Assembly (NCBI GenBank): GCA_023657425.1
Contig: JAGTJW010000003.1
Span: forward strand, 372,001 to 436,000
Length of the DNA: 64,000 bases
Origin: Ideonella sp. WA131b
GTDB lineage: Bacteria > Pseudomonadota > Gammaproteobacteria > Burkholderiales > Burkholderiaceae_C
Reading direction: 5' to 3'
The stretch's first letter is position 1, and each line of letters opens with the position of its first letter. The translations under genes were made by a program, and so were the position numbers. The notes below the pieces were generated by a model that had not been told where the DNA came from, ran no database searches, and worked only from the letters and a program-made list of their open reading frames with translations. Shown one piece after another: positions 40,400 to 49,510 of the stretch.

Positions 40400-41902
40400 T
40401 CAGCGCGAGTCGAGCAGGTGTTCGATGAGCGCGGCGGCGCGCAGCGGCCGCCCGGGGTGCGCGGCCGCGTAGGCATCGGCCGCGGCGCCGTGGCACCAGG
40501 CGGCTTGCGCGCCCACCGTCGAAGCTCCGGTGTCGGGTGCACTGCTCCAGCAGCCGCCTGCCCAGCCGGACAACACATCGCCTGTGCCGGCGGTGGCCAG
40601 TGCGGCGTTGCCGGTGGGGTTGACGACCAGCCGCCCGCCCGGTGATGTGATCACGCTGCCCGAGCCCTTGAGCAGCACCGCGGCGCCAGTCTCAGCAGCC
40701 AGCGCGCGTGCCGCGCCGAACCGGTTGCGCTGCACGGAGGCGGTGTCGCTGCCCAGCAAGCGGGCGGCCTCGAGCGGGTGCGGCGTCAGCAGCGTCGGGC
40801 GGCCCCGCTTGGCGCGGGCGAACAGCGCCTGCCGCAGCGCGGGCTCGGTGGCCACGGCGTTCAGCGCGTCGGCGTCAAGCACCAGCCGTGCGGCGTGTGC
40901 CAGCAGGGCAGGCAAGGGCGCCGCGATGCGGTCGCCGCCGCCGCAGCCGGCAACCACGGTGGTATCGCGCAGGGCCTGCGGCTGGGTCGCCGCGTCGAGC
41001 CCGCGGCGCATCAACTCCGGCCGCATCATGGGCACTCCCTCGGTGTCGAGCAGCGTCACGAACACGCGGCCGGCACCGGCGGCCAGAGCCGCTTCGGCGG
41101 CGAGCGTGGCAGCCCCCGTCATGCCGGGGCCGCCGCCGACAATGACCACGTCGCCATAGCGCCCCTTGTGGCTGGCGTGCAGGCGCGCAGGCGGCTGCGG
41201 CGCGCCGGCCAGCCAGGCGCTGCCGTCTCCGGGTGGGTGGCCGAGGTCGGCCAGCCAGACCGTGCCCGCATGGTCGCGACCCTGGTGGGTGAAGCAACCC
41301 GGTCGCAGCGATAACGCGCACAGTGTGGCCGTCGCCACAATGGCCTGGTCTCCGAGCAGGGTGCCGGTGTCGGGGTGCAGGCCGCTGGGCAGGTCGACGG
41401 CGAGCACCGGCGCGGGGCTCGCCCGCGCCGCCGCGATGGCATGCGCGATCTCGCCCTGTGGCGCGTGCTGACTGCCCAGGCCGAGCAAGGCATCGATCAC
41501 GAGGTCGACAGGCGGCAACCGAACCGGGCAGGGTGTAGGCTCAAGGCCGACCTGCCGGGCCGCCGCCAACGCGGCGGCGGTGTCGACAGACGGCGCCCGG
41601 GCTGACTGGGCACGGTGCACCTGCACCGTCCAGCCCGCGGCGTGCAGGTGGCGCGCGGCCACAAGGCCATCACCGCCGTTGTCCCCCGGCCCGCAAAGCA
41701 CGGCCACGCGGCGCCCGTATGGGGCCAACGCCAGTGCCAAGCGCGCCACGGCCAGCCCCGCGCGCGCCATCAGCGTGCCGGCCGGGTGCCCGGCGCGCGC
41801 AAAGGCCTCGTGCTCGCGGGCCGCCGCGGCATCCAGCAGCGGCCAGTGGCGGAAGACACCAACGCGCGCCAGCGTGCCCGTGTCGGGGGATTCCGCGTTC
41901 AT
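40400..41902 (-). CDS. nnr: Bifunctional NAD(P)H-hydrate epimerase / ADP-dependent dehydratase
   Basis: A 500-residue two-domain metabolite-repair enzyme. The N-terminal YjeF_N epimerase domain has AGLAVARLALA and CGPGDNGGDGLVAARHL. The C-terminal ribokinase-like dehydratase domain has GRYGDVVIVGGGPGMTGAA, LTPHPLEAARLLG and NPTGNAALATAGTGDVLSGW. It repairs damaged hydrated NADH and NADPH. It follows the dadA-like gene by 27 bases on the same strand. It converges on rnr with only a 13-base gap, so no intrinsic terminator fits between them. Confidence 0.93.
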   Translation of the reverse strand: MNAESPDTGTLARVGVFRHWPLLDAAAAREHEAFARAGHPAGTLMARAGLAVARLALALAPYGRRVAVLCGPGDNGGDGLVAARHLHAAGWTVQVHRAQSARAPSVDTAAALAAARQVGLEPTPCPVRLPPVDLVIDALLGLGSQHAPQGEIAHAIAAARASPAPVLAVDLPSGLHPDTGTLLGDQAIVATATLCALSLRPGCFTHQGRDHAGTVWLADLGHPPGDGSAWLAGAPQPPARLHASHKGRYGDVVIVGGGPGMTGAATLAAEAALAAGAGRVFVTLLDTEGVPMMRPELMRRGLDAATQPQALRDTTVVAGCGGGDRIAAPLPALLAHAARLVLDADALNAVATEPALRQALFARAKRGRPTLLTPHPLEAARLLGSDTASVQRNRFGAARALAAETGAAVLLKGSGSVITSPGGRLVVNPTGNAALATAGTGDVLSGWAGGCWSSAPDTGASTVGAQAAWCHGAAADAYAAAHPGRPLRAAALIEHLLDSR

Positions 41903-41929
41903 GCTGGCATTGTGCGGCCGCCCGTGCTC

Positions 41930-43145
41930 CTACCGAAGGCGCGCGGCGGACAGCGGAACAAGCGCCTCGTCCGGGGCTTGACCGGCCAACTGCGCCACGA
42001 TCAGCCGCGCGCTGCCGCAAGCCAGTGTCCAGCCATGCCCGCCGTGTCCGACATTGAGCCAGACACCCGGCAGGCGGCTGGCACCAATCGCCGGCATGCC
42101 GTCGGGCAGCACCGGCCGCGGGCCGCGCCAGTGCACGGCCTCACGCATGATGGCGCTGCCCGGGAACCAATCGCCGAGCGTGCGGTAAAGCGCGCGCAGC
42201 GTGTGCAGGGGTGGTGGCGTGGTGGCCATGCCGCCCAGCGTGTGACCGCCGCTGACTACGCACGCGCTGGCCCAGCCGCGAAATCACCGTGCCGCTGGTG
42301 GCGTCAATGACGCCCGCGCGCGGTGCTTGCGGCAACTGACCGTCAACATGGTTCACAGGTGCCGTCACCGACACGCCCCAGAGTGCGCGCAGCGGCAAGG
42401 TCAGCCCGGCGCTGGCCAGCAACGAAGCGGCGTCGACACCGGCGCACACCACCACTGAGTCGGCGACGACCGTGCTGCCGTCGGCCAGCACCAACGTCAC
42501 TGGTGCCCCTGGCCGCAGCGTGTTGACAGCGGTGTCGAAGCGAAAGTGCGCCCCCTTCAGCACGGCCAGGGCCTTGAGGCGGTGCGCGAACTGACGACCG
42601 TTGCCCACGGCGTCCTGAGGCAGGTGGATCGCCGCGCGCAGCGGTTGTGCCGGGTTCAGTGCCGGCTCGATCTGGCGGGCGCGCTCGGCGTCCACCAGAT
42701 CAAAAGCCACTCCGAGCTCTGCCATGCGCCTGAGCGTGGCACGGTGGGCGCGCAGCTGGCGCTCATGTCGCAGCAGCACGAGCACGCCGTCGGCCTGTTC
42801 GAAGTCGAGGTCGATCGAGCGCGTCAGGTCCAGCATGCGTTGCCGGCTGGCCAGCGCCAGTCGCTGCAAGGCCAGGCGGTGCGACACGAGCAGGCGCTCG
42901 CGGTGAGCAGCGATCGCCCGACCCAGCCAGGCCCAGCGCGTGGGCGTGGCCAGGCCCAAGCGCCACGGCGAGCAGCCGCCCAACGGCTCCACCCAAGCGG
43001 GTGCGATGACGCCAGCTTGCGCGAAGCTGGCTTCGGCGGCGACGCTGCTGCGGCGCTCGAACACCTCGACCTGGTGCCCGGCGGCGGACAGTTCGTAGGC
43101 GGTGGTGACGCCGACCAGGCCGGCGCCGATGACGGCTACGCGCAT
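41930..43145 (-). pseudogene. dadA: D-amino acid dehydrogenase-like FAD oxidoreductase, broken by a one-base frameshift
   Basis: The N-terminal part from ATG 43145 has the FAD motif AVIGAGLVGVTTAYELSAAG and the DadA block RRSSVAAEASFAQAGVIAPA. The reading frame is lost near 42257. The C-terminal part continues in another frame with GGMATTPPPLHTLRAL and NVGHGGHGWTLACGSARL. On the coding strand the junction reads CGCGTGCGTAGTCAGC. Dropping the A gives RVRVSGGHTLGG, the expected family sequence, and a complete 404-residue protein. So either the gene is a recent pseudogene or the base is a sequencing error. An intact protein would oxidise D-amino acids to 2-oxo acids at the inner membrane. Confidence 0.85.
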
Positions 43146-43213
43146 GGCCCAGGATCTCGTGTGGCAGGAGAGCTGCTGCAATCCTCGATGCCAGCATCCG
43201 GCGTTGCGCTGCG

Positions 43214-43222
43214 TGCTAAACT
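43214..43222 (+). promoter_or_regulatory. Candidate extended -10 promoter for rpsB-tsf
   Basis: TG (43214-43215), one base, then TAAACT (43217-43222). No clear -35 is seen. It would produce a leader of about 195 bases before rpsB. Confidence 0.35.
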
Positions 43223-43267
43223 AGTCAGGTTTTGCCTCGACGCATGTTTCGTCCGGGGCGGATCAAC

Positions 43268-43310
43268 GGGATCGTCGCTGCTGCATGGCAATCGCCATGC
43301 GGCCGATCCC
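43268..43310 (+). promoter_or_regulatory. Nested stem-loop in the rpsB leader
   Basis: An outer stem GGGATCG (43268-43274) pairs with CGATCCC (43304-43310). It encloses an inner perfect stem GCATGGC (43283-43289) with GCCATGC (43294-43300) and a 4-base loop. The fold lies in the long untranslated leader of rpsB. Ribosomal protein S2 is known to repress its own mRNA through the leader in E. coli, and this structure may serve that purpose here. The rest of the 280-base gap (43146-43425) shows no gene. Confidence 0.5.
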
Positions 43311-43425
43311 GAAATCGCGAACCCGTCCGAACCAAGGTGTTGTGGGGAGCGCAACAGGCTGCAAGGTCTGTGGCAGCACGTCACGATGACAGGACGGGAT
43401 TCTAGAACCAACCTTCGGAGTTCCC

Positions 43426-44169
43426 ATGTCTGTCTCCATGCGTGAAATGCTGGAAGCGGGTGTCCATTTCGGACACCAGACGCGCTTCTGGAATCCCAGG
43501 ATGGCACCGTACATCTACGGCCATCGCAACAAGATCCACATCATCAACCTCGAGAAGACGCAGCCGCTCTTCGAAGAGGCGATGAAGTTCATTCGCCAGC
43601 TCAGCGCCCGCCGCGGCACCATCTTGATGATCGGCACCAAGCGCCAGGCGCGCGATGTGATCGCGCTGGAAGCCCAGCGCTGCGGCATGCCCTATGTCGA
43701 CCAGCGTTGGCTTGGCGGCATGATGACCAACTTCAAGACGGTCAAGGGCTCCCTGAAGAAGCTCAAGGACATGCAGGCCACCAAGGAGGGTGGCATCGAG
43801 CAGATGATCAAGAAGGAAGCCCTGCTGTTCGACCGCGAGCTCGTCAAGCTCGAAAAGGACATCGGCGGCATCCAGGACATGGGCGCGCTGCCCGATGCGA
43901 TGTTCGTCATCGACGTCGGCTATCACAAGATCGCCGTGGCCGAGGCCAAGAAGCTGGGCATCCCGGTCATCGGCATTGTCGACACCAACCACTCGCCGCA
44001 GGGCATCGACTACGTGATCCCCGGCAACGACGACTCCGCCAAGGCCGTGGCCCTGTACGCCCGGGCCGTCGCCGATGCCGTGCTCGAGGGCAAGGCCAAC
44101 GCCACGGCCGACGTCGTGCAGGCGGCTTCGGGCGGCGATGAGTTCGTCGAGGTCCGCGAAGAGGCCTGA
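43426..44169 (+). CDS. rpsB: 30S ribosomal protein S2
   Basis: A 247-residue protein. It starts [20 protein letters not shown] and has the S2 signatures [25 protein letters not shown] and [10 protein letters not shown], ending in an acidic tail. It binds the 30S head near S1 and is added late in assembly. A GGAG ribosome-binding site precedes the ATG. It begins the rpsB-tsf-pyrH-frr cluster conserved across bacteria. The long structured leader suggests autogenous control by S2. Confidence 0.98.
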   Translation: MSVSMREMLEAGVHFGHQTRFWNPRMAPYIYGHRNKIHIINLEKTQPLFEEAMKFIRQLSARRGTILMIGTKRQARDVIALEAQRCGMPYVDQRWLGGMMTNFKTVKGSLKKLKDMQATKEGGIEQMIKKEALLFDRELVKLEKDIGGIQDMGALPDAMFVIDVGYHKIAVAEAKKLGIPVIGIVDTNHSPQGIDYVIPGNDDSAKAVALYARAVADAVLEGKANATADVVQAASGGDEFVEVREEA

Positions 44170-44186
44170 TTCGCCTGACCGGCCCC

Positions 44187-44220
44187 GCGGCGGGCGCACC
44201 ACGCCCGCCGCTTGCGTTTT
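44187..44220 (+). terminator. Stem-loop with T-rich tail between rpsB and tsf
   Basis: A 10-bp perfect stem, GCGGCGGGCG (44187-44196) with CGCCCGCCGC (44202-44211), a 5-base loop and then TTGCGTTTT. It may act as a partial terminator that lowers tsf relative to rpsB, or protect the rpsB 3' end. Confidence 0.6.
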
Positions 44221-44239
44221 CACTTCCTGGAGAGATTCA

Positions 44240-45130
<891 letters not shown>

Positions 45131-45160
45131 GCTCGTTCTCCGGTCTGGACCTGCGGGTTT

Positions 45161-45182
45161 CGCCGGGGGCCATCCCCCGGCG
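45161..45182 (+). other. Stable hairpin between tsf and pyrH
   Basis: A 9-bp perfect stem, CGCCGGGGG (45161-45169) with CCCCCGGCG (45174-45182), around a 4-base loop in the 120-base tsf-pyrH gap. No T-run follows, so it looks like an mRNA-stability or processing element rather than a terminator. Confidence 0.5.
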
Positions 45183-45250
45183 GAGCAGGCGGGCCGCGAG
45201 GCCCCGCCCCTTACACTCCACCCCAACCCGAAGCTCCGTCGACAAGCCGA

Positions 45251-45961
45251 ATGCCGGCCTACCAGCGCATCCTTCTCAAGCTCTCCGGCGAAGCCCTGAT
45301 GGGTGACGACGCTTACGGCATCAACCGCGCGACGATCGTGCGCATGGTGCAAGAGGTCAAGGGCATCACCGACCTCGGAGTGCAGGTGGCAGTCGTCATC
45401 GGCGGCGGCAACATCTTCCGCGGCGTGGCCGGCGGCTCGGTGGGCATGGACCGCGCCACCGCCGACTACATGGGCATGCTTGCGACGGTGATGAACGCGC
45501 TGGCACTGGCCGACACGATGAGGCAGGAAGGCATCACCGCGCGCGTGATGTCGGCCATCAGCATCGAGCAGGTCGTCGAGCCCTACGTGCGGCCGAAGGC
45601 CTTGCAGTACCTCGAGGAGGGCAAAGTCGTCGTGTTCGCCGCCGGGACCGGCAACCCCTTCTTCACCACCGACACGGCCGCGGCGCTGCGGGGCGCCGAG
45701 ATGGGCGTCGAGGTTGTGCTGAAGGCCACCAAGGTCGACGGCGTCTACTCCGCCGACCCCAAGAAGGACCCGACGGCCACGCTGTACTCGCGCATCAGTT
45801 TCGACGAGGCGATCGCGAGGAACCTGCAGGTCATGGACGCCACGGCCTTCGCGTTGTGCCGTGACCAGAAGCTCCCGATCAAGGTGTTCTCGATCGTCAA
45901 GCCTGGCGCCCTGCAGCGCGTGGTGCGCGGCGAGGACGAGGGCACGCTGGTGCACGTCTGA
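45251..45961 (+). CDS. pyrH: UMP kinase
   Basis: A 236-residue bacterial UMP kinase of the amino acid kinase fold. It begins with [13 protein letters not shown], then has [31 protein letters not shown] and [17 protein letters not shown]. It phosphorylates UMP to UDP, forms hexamers and is controlled by GTP and UTP. frr follows after 14 bases, as in most bacteria. Confidence 0.97.
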   Translation: MPAYQRILLKLSGEALMGDDAYGINRATIVRMVQEVKGITDLGVQVAVVIGGGNIFRGVAGGSVGMDRATADYMGMLATVMNALALADTMRQEGITARVMSAISIEQVVEPYVRPKALQYLEEGKVVVFAAGTGNPFFTTDTAAALRGAEMGVEVVLKATKVDGVYSADPKKDPTATLYSRISFDEAIARNLQVMDATAFALCRDQKLPIKVFSIVKPGALQRVVRGEDEGTLVHV

Positions 45962-45975
45962 CGAGGATTCCGCAC

Positions 45976-46536
45976 ATGACGCCCGCCGACATCAAGAAGA
46001 CCGCCGACACGAAGATGGCCAAGTCCATCGAGGCCTTCAAGAACGAAATGCACAAGATCCGCACCGGACGCGCCCATCCCGGTTTGCTCGACCAGGTGCA
46101 CGTCGACTACTACGGATCGATGGTGCCCATCAGCCAGGTGGCCAACGTGTCGCTGCTCGATGCGCGCACGATCAGCGTGCAACCTTGGGAGAAGGGGCTG
46201 GGCGCCAAGATCGAGAAGGCCATCCGCGAGAGCGACCTCGGCCTGAATCCCAGTGCCCAGGGCGACCTGCTGCGGGTGCCGATGCCGGCCCTCACCGAGG
46301 AGCGCCGCAGGGAGCTGACGAAGGTTGTGCGCCATGCCGGCGAAGAGGCCAAGATTGCCGTGCGCAGCGTGCGCCGTGAGGCCAACGAGCACCTGAAGAA
46401 GCTGCTCAAGGACAAGGCCGTGTCCGAGGACGACGAGCGGCGGGCGCAGGACGAGGTGCAGCGCTTGACCGACGGCACGATCTCGCAGATCGACAAGCTG
46501 GTGCAGGGTAAGGAAGCCGAGGTCATGGCGGTCTGA
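45976..46536 (+). CDS. frr: Ribosome recycling factor
   Basis: A 186-residue RRF of standard length. It has the three-helix bundle and hinge domain with [30 protein letters not shown] and [18 protein letters not shown]. With EF-G it splits post-termination ribosomes. Downstream, a GC-rich palindromic stretch separates it from uppS. Confidence 0.98.
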   Translation: MTPADIKKTADTKMAKSIEAFKNEMHKIRTGRAHPGLLDQVHVDYYGSMVPISQVANVSLLDARTISVQPWEKGLGAKIEKAIRESDLGLNPSAQGDLLRVPMPALTEERRRELTKVVRHAGEEAKIAVRSVRREANEHLKKLLKDKAVSEDDERRAQDEVQRLTDGTISQIDKLVQGKEAEVMAV

Positions 46537-46541
46537 CATGA

Positions 46542-46630
46542 GCCTCCAAGCTCGATGCCGCTCGCGCCCCCCCCGAGGGGCCGCCGCCCGACGGCCCGGC
46601 CACGCCGGCTCCGCGGTCGGGGCTTGAGGC
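46542..46630. repeat. GC-rich intergenic element with imperfect terminal inverted repeats
   Basis: The 108-base gap between frr and uppS begins with GCCTCCAAGC (46542-46551) and ends with GCTTGAGGC (46622-46630), an imperfect inverted pair. The middle is a C/G-run segment with CCCCCCCCGAGGGG. The composition resembles a dispersed intergenic repeat I recall from Burkholderiales genomes, but copy number could not be tested. A related CTTGAGCCCTCCGGGGGG stretch occurs near 21790 at the rlmN start. Confidence 0.45.
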
Positions 46631-46644
46631 CGGCCCGCGTCGAC

Positions 46645-47394
46645 ATGACGAATCTCTCGCAGCCCGGCGCGGCTCTGGGCACGTTGCCGCGCCACGTGGC
46701 CGTCGTCATGGACGGCAACGGGCGCTGGGCGCGCAAGCGCTACATGCCGCGCTTCTTCGGCCATAAGCAGGGTGTCGATGCGCTCGTCCGCGCGGTCAAC
46801 ACCTTCGCCGACCGCGGCGTGCAGTACCTCACCGTGTTCGCCTTCAGCTCCGAGAACTGGAAGCGGCCCACCGAGGAGGTCTCGGGCCTGATGAGCCTGG
46901 TGCTGGTGGCGGTGTCGAAGTACCTCACCAGGATGCACCGCGACGGCGTGCGCATCCGCATCGTCGGCGACCGCGCGGCCGTCTCCGACAAGTTGCGCCA
47001 GGCCTGGGAGCAGGCCGAGTCTCTGACCGAGCACAACACGCGCATCACGCTGGCGGTGGCCTTCAACTACGGCGGTCGATGGGATGTGGTCCAGGCCTGC
47101 CGAAAGGCCATCGCCCATGACCTGCCGCCCGAGCGGCTTGACGAGGCCTGGTTGTCGCGGCACATGGCGCTGAGCTTCGCGCCCGATCCGGACCTGTTCA
47201 TCCGCACGGGTGGCGAGATGCGCATGAGCAACTTCCTGCTCTGGCAGGCCGCGTACTCGGAGCTTTTCTTCACGGACTGTCTCTGGCCCGACTTCGGCGA
47301 AGCCGAGATCGATGCCGCGCTGGCCGCCTATGCCCAGCGTGACCGCCGCTACGGCGGCATTCAGCTGCCGTCGGTGGCGTTGCCAGGCGCTTGA
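46645..47394 (+). CDS. uppS: Isoprenyl (undecaprenyl) diphosphate synthase
   Basis: A 249-residue cis-prenyltransferase. The motif HVAVVMDGNGRWARKR holds the catalytic aspartate, and FAFSSENWKRP, AFNYGGRWDV and DLFIRTGGEMRMSNFLLWQ are further family blocks. It extends farnesyl diphosphate with isopentenyl units to make the lipid carrier for peptidoglycan and polysaccharides. The ATG at 46645 is used, since the preceding 30 codons fall in the GC-rich repeat. It heads the lipid part of the cluster. Confidence 0.96.
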   Translation: MTNLSQPGAALGTLPRHVAVVMDGNGRWARKRYMPRFFGHKQGVDALVRAVNTFADRGVQYLTVFAFSSENWKRPTEEVSGLMSLVLVAVSKYLTRMHRDGVRIRIVGDRAAVSDKLRQAWEQAESLTEHNTRITLAVAFNYGGRWDVVQACRKAIAHDLPPERLDEAWLSRHMALSFAPDPDLFIRTGGEMRMSNFLLWQAAYSELFFTDCLWPDFGEAEIDAALAAYAQRDRRYGGIQLPSVALPGA

Positions 47395-47442
47395 GCGCCG
47401 GTGCCGATGCGAGCGCGCGCCCCGAGCACCGTCGTCGCCGGC

Positions 47443-48285
47443 ATGCTGCGCCAACGCATCGCCACCGCTGTCGTGCTGGTGCTCTTGCTCCTGGCCGCGC
47501 TCGCGTCATCGAGCGCATGGCCGTTCGCGCTGCTGACTCTGGTTCTGATCGCTCTCGCCGGTTGGGAGTGGGCGCGCCTGAACCAGGCCGGGGCCGGGCT
47601 GTCCTGGGTGCTTGGCGGGAGCATCGGTTTGTCCGGGGCGGCGGCACTTGCGTCCGGTTGGCGCCTGGACTCCCTGGCGCCACTGTGGTGGCTGGTCTCG
47701 GCGCTGTGGGTGGTGGCCGGTGCCGTGGCGCTGGGCCGCGGTCCGGCCTCGTGGCCGCGGCTGTCGCGCTCGGCACGTTGGGCGCTTGGTCTGTTGGCGC
47801 TGTGGGCGGCGTGGCTGGCGCTCGCGCATGCGCGCGCCATCGGGATCAACTTCCTGCTGTCGGTGCTCTGCCTGGTGTGGATGGCCGACGTCGCGGCCTA
47901 CTTTGGTGGCCGTGCGTTCGGCCGCCGCAAGCTCGCGCCGATGATCAGTCCGGGCAAGAGCTGGGAGGGTGTGTGGTCGGGCATGGCCGGCGTGCTGATG
48001 CTGGGGTCCGTCTGGGTGGCCATCGACGGGCATTTCGCGGTCGATGTGCCGAGCCTGTTCTCCCTGTTGCGGCAACGCCTGGGCGTGGGGGGCACCGTGC
48101 TTGCGCTGCTGGTGCTCAGCGGGCTCAGCGTCGTCGGCGACCTGATCGAGTCGCTCGTCAAGCGGGCGGCTGGCGCCAAGGACAGCAGCCGGCTGCTGCC
48201 CGGACACGGGGGTGTGCTCGACCGTGTCGATGCGCTCCTGCCGGTGCTGCCCGCGGCGATGGCCCTGGCCAGCTGGGCGCGCTGA
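47443..48285 (+). CDS. cdsA: Phosphatidate cytidylyltransferase
   Basis: A membrane enzyme of about 280 residues with roughly seven hydrophobic helices. It ends in the CDP-diglyceride synthetase signature SLVKRAAGAKDSSRLLPGHG followed by GVLDRVDALLPVLP. It makes CDP-diacylglycerol from CTP and phosphatidic acid, the branch point of phospholipid synthesis. The start is uncertain. MLRQRIATAVVLV at 47443 fits the family, but GTG 47401 and ATG 47407 add up to 14 residues and lie nearer the uppS stop. dxr begins 22 bases after the stop. Confidence 0.95.
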   Translation: MLRQRIATAVVLVLLLLAALASSSAWPFALLTLVLIALAGWEWARLNQAGAGLSWVLGGSIGLSGAAALASGWRLDSLAPLWWLVSALWVVAGAVALGRGPASWPRLSRSARWALGLLALWAAWLALAHARAIGINFLLSVLCLVWMADVAAYFGGRAFGRRKLAPMISPGKSWEGVWSGMAGVLMLGSVWVAIDGHFAVDVPSLFSLLRQRLGVGGTVLALLVLSGLSVVGDLIESLVKRAAGAKDSSRLLPGHGGVLDRVDALLPVLPAAMALASWAR

Positions 48286-48307
48286 AACCCTTCGCATCGA
48301 AGCGCCC

Positions 48308-49510
48308 ATGAGCACCCGACGTCAACGTCTCGCTGTCCTCGGCTCCACGGGCTCCATCGGCACCAGCACGCTCGACGTGGTGGCGCTGCATCCCGAGCGT
48401 TTCGAAGTCTTCGGCCTCACGGCCTTTCGGCGCACTGAGCTGCTGCTTGAGCAGTGCCGGCGCTTCCGGCCCGCGGTGGTGGTGGTGCCGGATGCCGGCC
48501 CTGCAGACGCGCTGCGCACCCAACTCGCCGACGCCGGTTTGCCGACTGTGGTGCGCAGTGGCGCTGTGGCTCTGGCCGAGCTGGCCGCCGCGCCGGAGGT
48601 CGATGCGGTCATGGCGGCCATCGTCGGTGCCGCCGGCTTGCCAGCCTGCATGGCCGCCGCGCGCGCGGGCAAACGCCTGCTTCTGGCCAACAAGGAAGCG
48701 CTGGTGGTGGGCGGCGCGACCTTCATGCGTGCAGTGGCGCGCGGCGGCGCGACGCTGTTGCCGATCGACAGCGAGCACAGTGCGATCTTCCAGTGCCTGC
48801 CCGAAGACCGCGCCGCCTGGCCGCGCCGCATTGACCACATCGTGCTCACCGCCAGCGGCGGGCCGTTCCGCGAACGCGCGCACGCCGCACTCGCCGACGT
48901 GACGCCGGCCCAGGCGGTCGCCCATCCGAACTGGGTGATGGGCCCGAAGATATCGGTCGACTCCGCCACGATGATGAACAAGGCGCTCGAGGTCATCGAG
49001 GCGCGTTGGCTGTTCGACCTCGTGCCCGAGCAGATCCGCGTCGTCATCCACCCGCAGAGCATCGTGCACAGCATGGTGGTGTGCCGCGACGCCAGCGTGT
49101 TGGCGCAGCTCGGCACGCCCGACATGAAGGTGCCCATCGCCTACGGGCTGGCGTTCCCCGAGCGCATCGCCAGCGGTGCCGCGAGGCTGGACTTCATCGG
49201 TCTGAAGCCGCTGACCTTCAACGAGCCTGATCGCACACACTGCCCGGGCCTGTTCCTGGCCTGGGATGCGTTGCGCGCCGCCGAGGGCACGACCGCCGTG
49301 CTCAACGCCGCCAACGAGGAGGCTGTCGCCGCGTTCCTGCAGGGAACGATTCGCTTCACCGACATTCACAGCGTCAACGCCGAGACGCTGTCGCGGCTGC
49401 CGCCCGCCCTCGCTGCCGACCCTGGCGTGGACGACCTCATCGATCTCGACCAGCGCGCCCGCGCCATGGCCCGCCACGTCATGCAAGGCCTGGCCAAGGG
49501 TTCTCGATGA
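48308..49510 (+). CDS. dxr: 1-deoxy-D-xylulose 5-phosphate reductoisomerase
   Basis: A 400-residue enzyme of the non-mevalonate isoprenoid pathway. NADPH binding is in VLGSTGSIGTSTLDV. The metal and substrate site includes LANKEALVVGG, PIDSEHSAIFQ and TASGGPFRE, with KISVDSATMMNKALEVIEA further on. It converts DXP to MEP and is the target of fosmidomycin. Its stop overlaps the rseP start (ATGA). Confidence 0.97.
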   Translation: MSTRRQRLAVLGSTGSIGTSTLDVVALHPERFEVFGLTAFRRTELLLEQCRRFRPAVVVVPDAGPADALRTQLADAGLPTVVRSGAVALAELAAAPEVDAVMAAIVGAAGLPACMAAARAGKRLLLANKEALVVGGATFMRAVARGGATLLPIDSEHSAIFQCLPEDRAAWPRRIDHIVLTASGGPFRERAHAALADVTPAQAVAHPNWVMGPKISVDSATMMNKALEVIEARWLFDLVPEQIRVVIHPQSIVHSMVVCRDASVLAQLGTPDMKVPIAYGLAFPERIASGAARLDFIGLKPLTFNEPDRTHCPGLFLAWDALRAAEGTTAVLNAANEEAVAAFLQGTIRFTDIHSVNAETLSRLPPALAADPGVDDLIDLDQRARAMARHVMQGLAKGSR

